Part shown: positions 24,217-30,586 of the stretch, in pieces
Layout: every line of letters begins with the position of its first letter
Numbering within the stretch: position 1 is the first letter of the stretch
Assembly: GCA_002314435.1 (NCBI GenBank)
Contig: DCFV01000203.1
Coordinates: forward strand, 1-30,586
From: Acidobacteriaceae bacterium UBA1795
GTDB taxonomy: Bacteria; Acidobacteriota; Terriglobia; Terriglobales; Acidobacteriaceae
Reading direction: 5' to 3'
DNA: 30,586 nt
Translations under genes and position numbers: made by a program
Notes under the pieces: generated by a model
Databases searched by the model: none
What the model was told of the DNA's origin: nothing
What the model saw: the letters and a program-made list of their open reading frames with translations, nothing else

Positions 24217-26621
24217 ACGCGGTGATGCTGCGGAACCTGCCGGTGACTGATCCGAAGACGCTGGTGCGCATCGGGGACGAGAGCGACTGCTGCGTGAACT
24301 CGGGCATCAACGACAACGGCGACTACTCGCTGTTTGCGACCGACACCTACTACCTGTTCAAGAAGAACCTGCAGGAGTTCGAGGAACTTGCGGCGATGGA
24401 GTCCGGCTATCCCTACTGGCCGCTAACGGTGCGGCGCGTGGGCGGGCAGTCGGCGGCGCAGTCCATCGTGGGCACGTTTGTTTCGGGCAACTACTTCCGT
24501 GTGTTCGGGCTGACGCCGGCGGCGGGGCGGTTCTTTGCCGACGCCGACGACCAGAAGGGCGCACCGGTGACGGCGGTGATGAGCTATGAGACCTGGCAGC
24601 AGGACTACGCCGCTGACCCGACCGTGGTGGGCAGCACATTCGCGATGAACACCAAGCCGGTGACGGTGATCGGCATCGCGCCCAAGGGCTTCTACGGCGA
24701 CCGGCTCTCGAGCCAGCCACCGAAGTTCTATCTGCCTCTGGAGTCGATGGACCCGGTGCTGGGCGCGCCGTACGTGCACAATCCGGAGATGTCCTGGGCG
24801 TACGTGATTGGGCGGCTGCGGCCTGGCGTCTCGCAGGCGGCTCTGCAAGCCAAGGCGAGTTCGCTTCTGCGGCAGCAGTTCGCGACACTGAAGCTTTTCA
24901 AGGATGCTAAGGACAAGGCGGCGCTGGACCGAGCGCACGTGGGACTGATGCCGGGCGGCGGTGGCATCCAGAACATGCAGGGTGAGTACAAGAACCACCT
25001 GCGACTGCTGACGTGGATCGCAGCGCTGGTGCTTCTGGTGGCGTGCGCGAATATTGCGAACCTGCTGCTGGTGCGCGGAATGGGCCGGAAGGCGGAGATG
25101 TCGATTCGCTCGGCGCTGGGAGCAGGGCGCGGACGGATTGTGCGGCAACTGCTGACCGAGAGCGTGGTGCTGGCGGGGCTGGGCGGGCTGCTGGGGCTCG
25201 GCGTGTCGTATCTGGGCGCACGGATGTTGTTGCTGCTGGCGTTCCCCAGCGAGCAGGGCATACCGATCAATGCGGCGCCGTCGCCGATGGTAATCGGCTT
25301 TGCGTTTGCGCTGTCTGTGGCGACGGGCGTGCTGTTCGGCATCGCGCCGGCGTGGATTGCGGCGCGCGCGCAGCCGGCCGAGACAATGCGTTCGGGCACG
25401 CGCACGACGGTGCAGGGCTCGTCTCTCGTGCAGCGCGGGCTGGTGGTGTTGCAGGCAGCACTGTCGCTGGTGCTGCTGGTGGCAGCGGGGCTGTTTGCGC
25501 AGAGCCTGAGCAAGCTCGAAGGCACCGACATGAAGCTGGACGCGACAAACCGGTACATCATCCACATCAGCCCGCAGGCCGCGGGCTACAAGCAGACGGA
25601 GCTAGATGCGCTGTATCGCACGATGGAAGACCGCTTTCATGCGCTGCCGGGAGTGGTGAAGGTGGGGCTGTCGACCTACACGCCAGTGGAAGACAACAAC
25701 TGGAGCACGGGCGTGAAGGTGCAGGGCGAGCCGGACCCGCAGAAGGATGCGTCGTGGATGAAGGTGAACCCGGAGTACTTCGATTCGGTGGGCACGCACG
25801 TGGTCTTGGGCCGCGGCTTCACGCGCCAGGACGCACCTGGTGCGCCAGCCGTGGCGGTGGTGAACCATGAGTTCGTGCGGCAATTCCTCGGGGGGCGCAA
25901 CCCGATCGGCCGCCGGTTCGGATTCCCGGACGCGGGCCAGGATGGGGCGTTTGAGATCGTAGGCGTGGTCGAGGACACGACGTACACCAGCGTCTACTGG
26001 AAGAACCACGCAATGTACTTTGCGCCGCTGACGCAGCGGCCAACGCTGCCCGACAACCCGATCGAGAAGGATCTGTCGATGTACGCCGGGGCGATCGTCG
26101 TACAGACCGAGCGGCCCGTGCCGGGCATGGAGGCGCTGGTGCTGAAGACACTCTCCGGCATCAATCCAAATCTGACCGTCGTGAAGTTCCAGACCTTCCA
26201 GGAGCAGATCAACGACCGCTTCACGGAGGAGCGCATGATCGCGCGGCTGACGTCGCTGTTCGGTGGGCTGGCGCTGCTGCTGGCGGCACTGGGGCTCTAT
26301 GGCGTGACAGCCTATGCCGTTGCGCGTCGCACGCAGGAGATCGGCATCCGCATGGCGCTGGGTGCCGAGCGCGTGAGCGTGGTGGCGATGGTCATGCGCG
26401 GGGCCGCGGTGCAGGCGCTGGTGGGCCTCGCGCTGGGCGTGCCGGCGGCCATGCTTTGCGTGCGCTACGTCAAGTCGCAGCTTTACGAGATCACCAGCGT
26501 CAACGCGACGGTGATGGCCGCGGCCATCGGCACGCTGGCTCTTGCCGCATTGGTCGCAGGCATCATCCCTGCGCGCCGCGCTGCATCGATCGACCCCATG
26601 AAGGCGCTGCGCGTGGAGTAG
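24213..26621 (+). CDS. Orphan ABC-type permease (ADOP, MacB/FtsX-like), lacks its N terminus
   Basis: The main frame encodes 802 residues of a permease in the Acidobacteria duplicated orphan permease group. It contains the first MacB-type periplasmic domain (about residues 30-250), an FtsX domain (about 265-400, from LLTWIAALVLLVACANIANLLL with the R-x-G-x-R-K-A-E-M-S-I-R-x-A-L-G-A loop), a second periplasmic domain (about 430-650) and a second FtsX domain (about 670-800, with R-R-T-Q-E-I-G-I-R-M-A-L-G-A). No ABC ATPase is adjacent, as is usual for this group. The first listed codon, GTG 24213, is not a credible natural start: the true N terminus, with membrane helix one, lies upstream in another frame. 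If the frameshift is real the protein is probably not functional; if it is a sequencing error the gene is 24088-26621. Confidence 0.88.
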   Translation: MNAVMLRNLPVTDPKTLVRIGDESDCCVNSGINDNGDYSLFATDTYYLFKKNLQEFEELAAMESGYPYWPLTVRRVGGQSAAQSIVGTFVSGNYFRVFGLTPAAGRFFADADDQKGAPVTAVMSYETWQQDYAADPTVVGSTFAMNTKPVTVIGIAPKGFYGDRLSSQPPKFYLPLESMDPVLGAPYVHNPEMSWAYVIGRLRPGVSQAALQAKASSLLRQQFATLKLFKDAKDKAALDRAHVGLMPGGGGIQNMQGEYKNHLRLLTWIAALVLLVACANIANLLLVRGMGRKAEMSIRSALGAGRGRIVRQLLTESVVLAGLGGLLGLGVSYLGARMLLLLAFPSEQGIPINAAPSPMVIGFAFALSVATGVLFGIAPAWIAARAQPAETMRSGTRTTVQGSSLVQRGLVVLQAALSLVLLVAAGLFAQSLSKLEGTDMKLDATNRYIIHISPQAAGYKQTELDALYRTMEDRFHALPGVVKVGLSTYTPVEDNNWSTGVKVQGEPDPQKDASWMKVNPEYFDSVGTHVVLGRGFTRQDAPGAPAVAVVNHEFVRQFLGGRNPIGRRFGFPDAGQDGAFEIVGVVEDTTYTSVYWKNHAMYFAPLTQRPTLPDNPIEKDLSMYAGAIVVQTERPVPGMEALVLKTLSGINPNLTVVKFQTFQEQINDRFTEERMIARLTSLFGGLALLLAALGLYGVTAYAVARRTQEIGIRMALGAERVSVVAMVMRGAAVQALVGLALGVPAAMLCVRYVKSQLYEITSVNATVMAAAIGTLALAALVAGIIPARRAASIDPMKALRVE

Positions 26622-26650
26622 CCTGCGCAGAGAAGTGACGGACGCGCGGT

Positions 26651-26662
26651 CGCATCGATGCG
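26651..26662. repeat. 12-bp perfect palindrome
   Basis: CGCATCGATGCG lies in the 130-bp gap between the permease stop and the lectin-like gene, 20 bp before the first of the direct repeats. It could be part of the same control region; no function is shown. Confidence 0.4.
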
Positions 26663-26681
26663 TTGAAACTGAAAAGGCCGC

Positions 26682-26710
26682 TTTGCAACACGCTCGTCCG
26701 TTTTGCAACA
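26682..26710. promoter_or_regulatory. Direct repeat with 20-bp period, possible LytTR operator
   Basis: TTTGCAACA occurs at 26682-26690 and again at 26702-26710, 11 bp apart. LytTR regulators typically bind two 9-bp direct repeats separated by about 12 bp just upstream of a promoter, and a LytTR regulator gene closes this gene cluster. The repeats end about 42 bp before the lectin-like ATG. This is inference from spacing and context. Confidence 0.45.
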
Positions 26711-26739
26711 TTTCCAGCGACGCAGCCGATGCTTCTGCA

Positions 26740-26745
26740 TACGAT
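26740..26745 (+). promoter_or_regulatory. Possible -10 element for leaderless transcription
   Basis: TACGAT (four of six matches to TATAAT, with the key T, A and final T) ends six bases before ATG 26752, which has no ribosome binding site. No good -35 hexamer is present, as expected if an activator binds the direct repeat just upstream. Confidence 0.35.
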
Positions 26746-26751
26746 CGGGCC

Positions 26752-27978
26752 ATGCAAAACTCAACGTCAGCAGCACAGTTTGAATCCTGTTCGCATCTGC
26801 GGCGTAAGAAGCCCCTTGCGAACTCTGCGATCTTCCTTGCGGTAGTCACCGGCGTCCTCTTGTGGATGGCGCTCCCGCTTGCGCATGCCGCCGAGCCGGC
26901 AACCATTCCCATGACGAGCGACCGTTGGACGGCAACTGCGGGCACCGTGAACTTCATCGACTACATGGGCAAGCCTTCGATTGAGTTGAAAGCGGGAAAC
27001 TATGCTCAGCACGTGCCGACTGGAGCTGCCGTGCTCAACGCCCTCAAGTTTCGTAATGGAACCATCGAGTACGACGTAATGGCGACCAGCGATATGGGAG
27101 CTGGCTTTGTTTTCCGCCATGCCGACGAGAAGAACTATGAGATGTTCTATCTTCGCCCCAGCGCTAAATGCGAAGAGGCGCCGGACTGCGTTCAGTACGC
27201 GCCGGAAATTCGTGGCGTTCTGTTGTGGGACATGTTTCCTCAGTACCAGGGGCCTGCACCGCTGCGCCAGGATGGTTGGAACCACGTAAAACTGGTCATA
27301 TCGGGTAAGCGCATGAACATCTATATCAACGGGGCAATTGAGCCCGTGCTGAAGGTGGGGAGACTTGAAGCGGATGCCGACGAAGGTGGCCTGATGTTAC
27401 AAGGTCCAGGTATCTTCGCAAACCTCACCGTGACACCGGATGCCGTGGGAGACTTGCCCGGCGATCCGGAAAAGGACTCAACTGCCTCAGACGAACGCTA
27501 TGTGCGGCACTGGCAGCTTTCGTCCTATTCAAAGCTGGAGATGGACCAGACCCCTGTCTTTACTGATCTGCCGGCCCCGTCCACGGCATGGACACCGCTC
27601 GAAGCTGAACGTGATGGCATGGTGAACGTGAGCCGTGTCTACGGACTTCCCCTTGCCAGACCGGATCGGGCAGTCGTGTGGCTCAAGACAAACATCCACT
27701 CCAACGTGGCGCAGCAGAAGCATGTCTCACTCGGGTGGGTGCGCGAGATCGTGGTTTTTGTCAACGGACAGCTGGTGTTTGCAGACAAGAATCTCTATCA
27801 GCCGCCTGAGGCGCGCAAGACGCCGGATGGCCGCCTCTCGCTCCAGAATGGCTCGTTGATGTTGCCTCTGAAAGCAGGTGATAATGAGGTGGCAATCGCG
27901 GTCATAGGCAACTTTTTCGGATGGGGATTGAAGATGCGCCTGGATGATGTGAAGGATCTGGCCGCAGCCGGGAAGTAG
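26752..27978 (+). CDS. Secreted concanavalin-like/carbohydrate-binding protein
   Basis: The 408-residue product has an N-terminal signal (hydrophobic segment about residues 25-42, then AHAAEPA). Residues about 50-225 resemble the laminin-G/concanavalin-type fold of DUF1080-like proteins: GTIEYDVMATSDMGAGFVFRH, WNHVKLVISGKRMNIYINGA and GGLMLQGPGIFANLTV. The second half (about 240-400) looks like a galactose-binding jelly roll, with VREIVVFVNGQLVFADKN and NEVAIAVIGNFFGWG. There is no catalytic motif I can identify, so binding of a glycan is more likely than hydrolysis. The start is uncertain: the open frame begins at 26635, but only the ATG at 26752 places the signal peptide near the N terminus. 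The kinase gene follows 44 bp downstream, so this exported protein may be a sensor partner or a target of the two-component system. Confidence 0.75.
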   Translation: MQNSTSAAQFESCSHLRRKKPLANSAIFLAVVTGVLLWMALPLAHAAEPATIPMTSDRWTATAGTVNFIDYMGKPSIELKAGNYAQHVPTGAAVLNALKFRNGTIEYDVMATSDMGAGFVFRHADEKNYEMFYLRPSAKCEEAPDCVQYAPEIRGVLLWDMFPQYQGPAPLRQDGWNHVKLVISGKRMNIYINGAIEPVLKVGRLEADADEGGLMLQGPGIFANLTVTPDAVGDLPGDPEKDSTASDERYVRHWQLSSYSKLEMDQTPVFTDLPAPSTAWTPLEAERDGMVNVSRVYGLPLARPDRAVVWLKTNIHSNVAQQKHVSLGWVREIVVFVNGQLVFADKNLYQPPEARKTPDGRLSLQNGSLMLPLKAGDNEVAIAVIGNFFGWGLKMRLDDVKDLAAAGK

Positions 27979-28022
27979 AACGGCATTGGAACAGCGCCTG
28001 CGCCTACAGCAATAGGAGGTAT

Positions 28023-29159
28023 TTGGCTATCGAGACGGGAGAGCGCGTGGTATTTGGCGGCTGGCTCATGCGGAAGAGGTGGGGCCGATGGCTTGTAACT
28101 GCTCTGCTGTGGACCGTGCTGGGGTTGCTGTTTGCGGCTCCGGGCTTTTCTGGCCCTAACTGGAAGCGCGTTCTCCTGGCTTCGCTGGCCCAATGGTGGT
28201 CCTGGGGCGCGATTACACCGCTCATGTTCTCTGTGGATGCGCGTCTCCCCTTTACGGAAAAACAACTTGGTCGGCGCATTCTTGCGCTCCTGTTGCCGAG
28301 CCTGGCCTTCACCATTCTCTACATGTATGTGTTTACCGCGTTGAGCGCGGGAATGGGCCTGACTGGCTGGAGTGCGGTCTCGGGAACGCGCCTGCTCGTC
28401 AACGCCATCCGCGGAGGAATTCTATGGAACTGGCTGGTTTGTTGGCTGATCTTCGGCGCGCGCCAGACCTTCCGCTACTATGAGCACTACCTAGCCAGCG
28501 AATTGCGGCTGGAGCGCATGCAGAGGAGCTATTCGCAAGCGCGGTTGAACGCGTTGCGCATGCAGCTCGACCCCCACTTCCTCTTCAATGCGCTCAATAC
28601 GGTATCCGCGCAGGTTGAGCGCGACCCGCGGCTGGCGCGGCGAATGATCGAACATCTGGGAGATTTGCTCCGCCTCTCACTCGAAGCGCGCGATCGGCAG
28701 GAGGTCCCGCTTGCCGAGGAGATGGCATTTCTCGATCACTATATAGCCATCCAGAGAATTCGGTTCGGAAGCGGGCTGCGCATTGAAATGCAGATCGAGC
28801 CCGATGTGAAGTACGCTTTGGTACCTTGTTTCATCGTGCAGCCGCTTGTCGAGAACGCGATTCGTCATGGCATCTCACGCCGTACCTCAGGTGGCGCCGT
28901 CACGGTTACAGCTCGGCGTTGCGGGGAGCGCATGGATATCTGTGTAACCGACGATGGTGTGGGGCTTCCGCCGGGGTGGACGCTGGAAACCGGCAAGGGT
29001 CTTGGATTATCTGTTACATCTGAACGTATTGCCGGGCTGCATCCTAATGGAGACAGCCGCTTTACCGTCGTGCCGCGCAGCGGCGGAGGAACCGAAGTGA
29101 CTGTCTCGCTTCCTCTTCGATGGACTGCAGGGGAGGTCAATGCTCACACCGTCGACTAG
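28023..29159 (+). CDS. LytS/YehU-type sensor histidine kinase
   Basis: A 378-residue kinase of the His_kinase/HATPase group used with LytTR regulators. About four membrane helices lie in residues 22-145 (LVTALLWTVLGLLFAA, WWSWGAITPLMF, LALLLPSLAFTILYMYVF, ILWNWLVCWLIFG), with no large periplasmic domain. The phosphorylated histidine is H185 in LDPHFLFNALN; the ATP-binding domain has N278 in PLVENAIRHG, DDGVGLP (310-316) and KGLGLS (325-330). AGGAGGT at 28014-28020 precedes TTG 28023 by only two bases, an unusually short spacing; GTG at 28047, behind GGGAG, is an alternative start. The gene ends 20 bp inside the regulator gene, a strong sign of coupling. The stimulus is unknown; the adjacent exported lectin-like protein is one candidate link. 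Confidence 0.9.
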   Translation: MAIETGERVVFGGWLMRKRWGRWLVTALLWTVLGLLFAAPGFSGPNWKRVLLASLAQWWSWGAITPLMFSVDARLPFTEKQLGRRILALLLPSLAFTILYMYVFTALSAGMGLTGWSAVSGTRLLVNAIRGGILWNWLVCWLIFGARQTFRYYEHYLASELRLERMQRSYSQARLNALRMQLDPHFLFNALNTVSAQVERDPRLARRMIEHLGDLLRLSLEARDRQEVPLAEEMAFLDHYIAIQRIRFGSGLRIEMQIEPDVKYALVPCFIVQPLVENAIRHGISRRTSGGAVTVTARRCGERMDICVTDDGVGLPPGWTLETGKGLGLSVTSERIAGLHPNGDSRFTVVPRSGGGTEVTVSLPLRWTAGEVNAHTVD

Positions 29160-29925
29160 CAAAATCCGCATCCTCGTTGTCGACGATGAAGCGCCGGCAC
29201 GCCAACGCATCATCGATCTGCTGGCGAAAGATGCGCAGGCCGGAGTCATCCTCGAAGCTGCCGATGGGCTCGCAGCTGTAGAAATCATTGAACGTGAATC
29301 GCTTGATCTCGTTTTTCTCGACGTGCAGATGCCGGAGCTGGATGGACTGGGAGTAATTGAAGCCGTTGGCGCAGCGCAAATGCCGCTCACGGTTTTTGTC
29401 ACTGCATACGATCAGCATGCGATCCGCGCTTTTGAAACCAATGCGCTTGATTATCTGCTCAAGCCGTTCAGCGACGAGCGATTGGAAGCGGCGTTTTCCC
29501 GTGCAAAGGCGCGCTGCAACGAGCGCAGCATCCAGGCACTGGGGCTTGGCATGTTGCGCATGGCTTCCGGCTCGGCGTCATCCAGCCGCTATCTTGACCG
29601 GCTCGTGGTGAAGTCGGGTGGGGCAACTCGCTTCCTGCGCACTATGGATATCGACTGGATCGAAGGCGCAGGCGTCTATGCCAATCTGCACGTTGCCGGT
29701 AAAGAGATTCTCTACCGCGCCAGCCTCAACGAGCTCGCGAACAACCTTGATCCCATGCGTTTCATACGTATTCACCGGTCGACAATCATCAACATGGACA
29801 GCATCCATGAGCTGCATCCCATCTCGCACGGCGAATTCGACCTCATCCTCAAAGATTCGCACCAACTACGTGTCAGCAGAACGTATCGCGCCCAACTCGA
29901 GGCTCGACTTGGGCAATCGCTCTAG
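29140..29925 (+). CDS. LytTR-family response regulator
   Basis: A 261-residue two-component regulator. The receiver domain (residues 8-125) has acidic residues D15-D16, phosphorylated D61 in FLDVQMPELDG, T88 and K108 (LLKPF). The C-terminal domain (about 150-255) is LytTR: RLVVKSGGATRFL, DIDWIEGAGVYANLHV, EILYRASLNEL, MRFIRIHRSTIINMD and LRVSRTYRAQLEARLG. Such regulators bind pairs of direct repeats instead of palindromes. The start overlaps the kinase gene by 20 bp. The only direct repeat of suitable spacing I see is upstream of the first gene of this cluster (26682-26710), so autoregulation of the operon is a reasonable inference. Confidence 0.93.
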   Translation: MLTPSTSKIRILVVDDEAPARQRIIDLLAKDAQAGVILEAADGLAAVEIIERESLDLVFLDVQMPELDGLGVIEAVGAAQMPLTVFVTAYDQHAIRAFETNALDYLLKPFSDERLEAAFSRAKARCNERSIQALGLGMLRMASGSASSSRYLDRLVVKSGGATRFLRTMDIDWIEGAGVYANLHVAGKEILYRASLNELANNLDPMRFIRIHRSTIINMDSIHELHPISHGEFDLILKDSHQLRVSRTYRAQLEARLGQSL

Positions 29926-30046
29926 TGGGGATGCAGTCCTTCCCCGTCGACTCTGGCAGGCGGGGTGACGCATCGGAGCCGATTGCGGGAATGGATCAAT
30001 GAGAACCGTCTGAAAGCGAATTTGTATCCATGTGAAGCGAAACGAT

Positions 30047-30072
30047 GAAGGCCGCCCTTGCGGGCGGCCTTC
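30047..30072. terminator. Bidirectional terminator, GCAA loop on the minus strand
   Basis: GAAGGCCGCCC (30047-30057) and GGGCGGCCTTC (30062-30072) form a perfect 11-bp stem around TTGC, which is GCAA on the other strand. It lies between the regulator stop (29925) and the convergent gene stop (30135). The T tract is weak. Confidence 0.8.
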
Positions 30073-30134
30073 GTGTTGAGAGAACCAAGGTTGATTTGAA
30101 AATGCGCCGAAGGCGCAAATGCTCTACGCGGTGC

Positions 30135-30586
30135 TTAGTCGCCGGCAACCGGCTCTGACGGCTGCACGGGCTTGGCCGGGGCGATGGAGTCGAGCGAAAC
30201 GATGCCTTCGACCGGCTTTTCGCCCAGGATGTGCTCGCGATAGAGCTTGGCCATGCGGGCGTTTTCAGCGTCCGACTTGACCTTGGTGTCGCGTGCGCGG
30301 ATCTTCTCTTCGCGGGCGTTCTTGGCAATGCCCAACTCGTCGAGCGTGTGGTTGGCTTCGGAGTTGACGTGCTCCATGTTGAGCACCAGTTCGTGGCCCA
30401 CGTGCGACATGCCTACCTTCTTGCCACCGGCGAAGATCTCGTGGCGGCCGTGCTCCTCGTACCACTTGGTGAGGGTGGCGGTCATGTGCATCTTCTCGAT
30501 GATGTTGCGCCAGCCGATGCCCGTGTTGTACGCGCAGAAGCTGATTTCTCCTTCCTGCGTAGCGTAGGGGATGATGCACTGCTCGG
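30135..30586 (-). CDS. Probable radical SAM protein, C-terminal part only
   Basis: The frame is open from the TAA at 30135 to the window edge, giving 149 visible residues; ATG 30491 is an internal methionine, not the start. The first visible residues read EQCIIPYATQEGEISFCAYN, then IGWRNIIEKMHMTATLTKWYEEHG. The C-x-I-x-Y ... I-x-F-C-A-Y-N pattern is one I recall from the C-terminal portion of certain radical SAM proteins, including tetraether lipid synthase-like enzymes, where such cysteines may bind an auxiliary cluster. The rest is a charged, helical tail (KNAREEKIRARDTKVKSDAENARM) ending in a Pro-rich stretch. The N-terminal CxxxCxxC motif, which would settle the matter, is outside the window. 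Family assignment is inference from short motifs. Confidence 0.6.
   Translation of the reverse strand, partial: EQCIIPYATQEGEISFCAYNTGIGWRNIIEKMHMTATLTKWYEEHGRHEIFAGGKKVGMSHVGHELVLNMEHVNSEANHTLDELGIAKNAREEKIRARDTKVKSDAENARMAKLYREHILGEKPVEGIVSLDSIAPAKPVQPSEPVAGD

Overview
The window looks like a chromosomal segment of an acidobacterium (Acidobacteriota, class Terriglobia, probably Acidobacteriaceae). The evidence is the high-GC coding sequence, a MacB/FtsX-type orphan permease of the kind greatly expanded in soil Acidobacteria (ADOP), a FecR/DUF6600 secreted protein, DUF6599 and DUF362 proteins, and many Tat signals. I saw no IS element, phage gene, CRISPR array or rRNA. The assignment is inferred from gene content.

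Layout. 1-4.4 kb (all minus strand): tRNA-Pro(CGG), a secreted M28 metallopeptidase, a degenerate EAL plus HDOD signalling protein and a small lipoprotein. 4.66-6.89 kb (plus): a secreted FecR/DUF6600 protein with a proline/glutamine-rich tail that contains a 180-bp tandem duplication. 6.96-8.3 kb: a 35-codon membrane peptide gene (minus) and a Tat-exported aldo/keto reductase (plus). 8.4-18.1 kb is a long minus-strand block. In transcription order it holds larE, larC, larB (nickel-pincer cofactor synthesis, no larA in view); a membrane polyferredoxin; a DUF6599 lipoprotein; two Tat-exported DUF362 proteins; a Tat-exported GH127 glycosidase; and a DUF1493 protein. 18.2-23.5 kb: a small secreted protein (plus) converges on a giant 1571-residue pyruvate:ferredoxin oxidoreductase (minus). 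24.1-29.9 kb (plus): a frameshifted ADOP permease, then a secreted lectin-like protein with a LytS-type histidine kinase and a LytTR response regulator. The right edge holds the C-terminal part of a probable radical SAM protein (minus).

How the genes may work together. The most notable unit is 10735-14956. Its first gene reads as a NapH-like quinol-oxidising membrane domain fused to a NapG-like periplasmic four-cluster ferredoxin, with a twin-arginine segment in the middle. It is followed closely by a lipoprotein and two Tat-exported DUF362 proteins. No NapA reductase is visible, so this looks like an uncharacterised route for electrons from quinol to an envelope partner. A CRP/FNR-type palindrome lies upstream of it. 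The second unit of interest is the lectin-like protein/LytS/LytTR operon. Its upstream region carries a 9-bp direct repeat with a 20-bp period, as expected for a LytTR regulator controlling its own operon.
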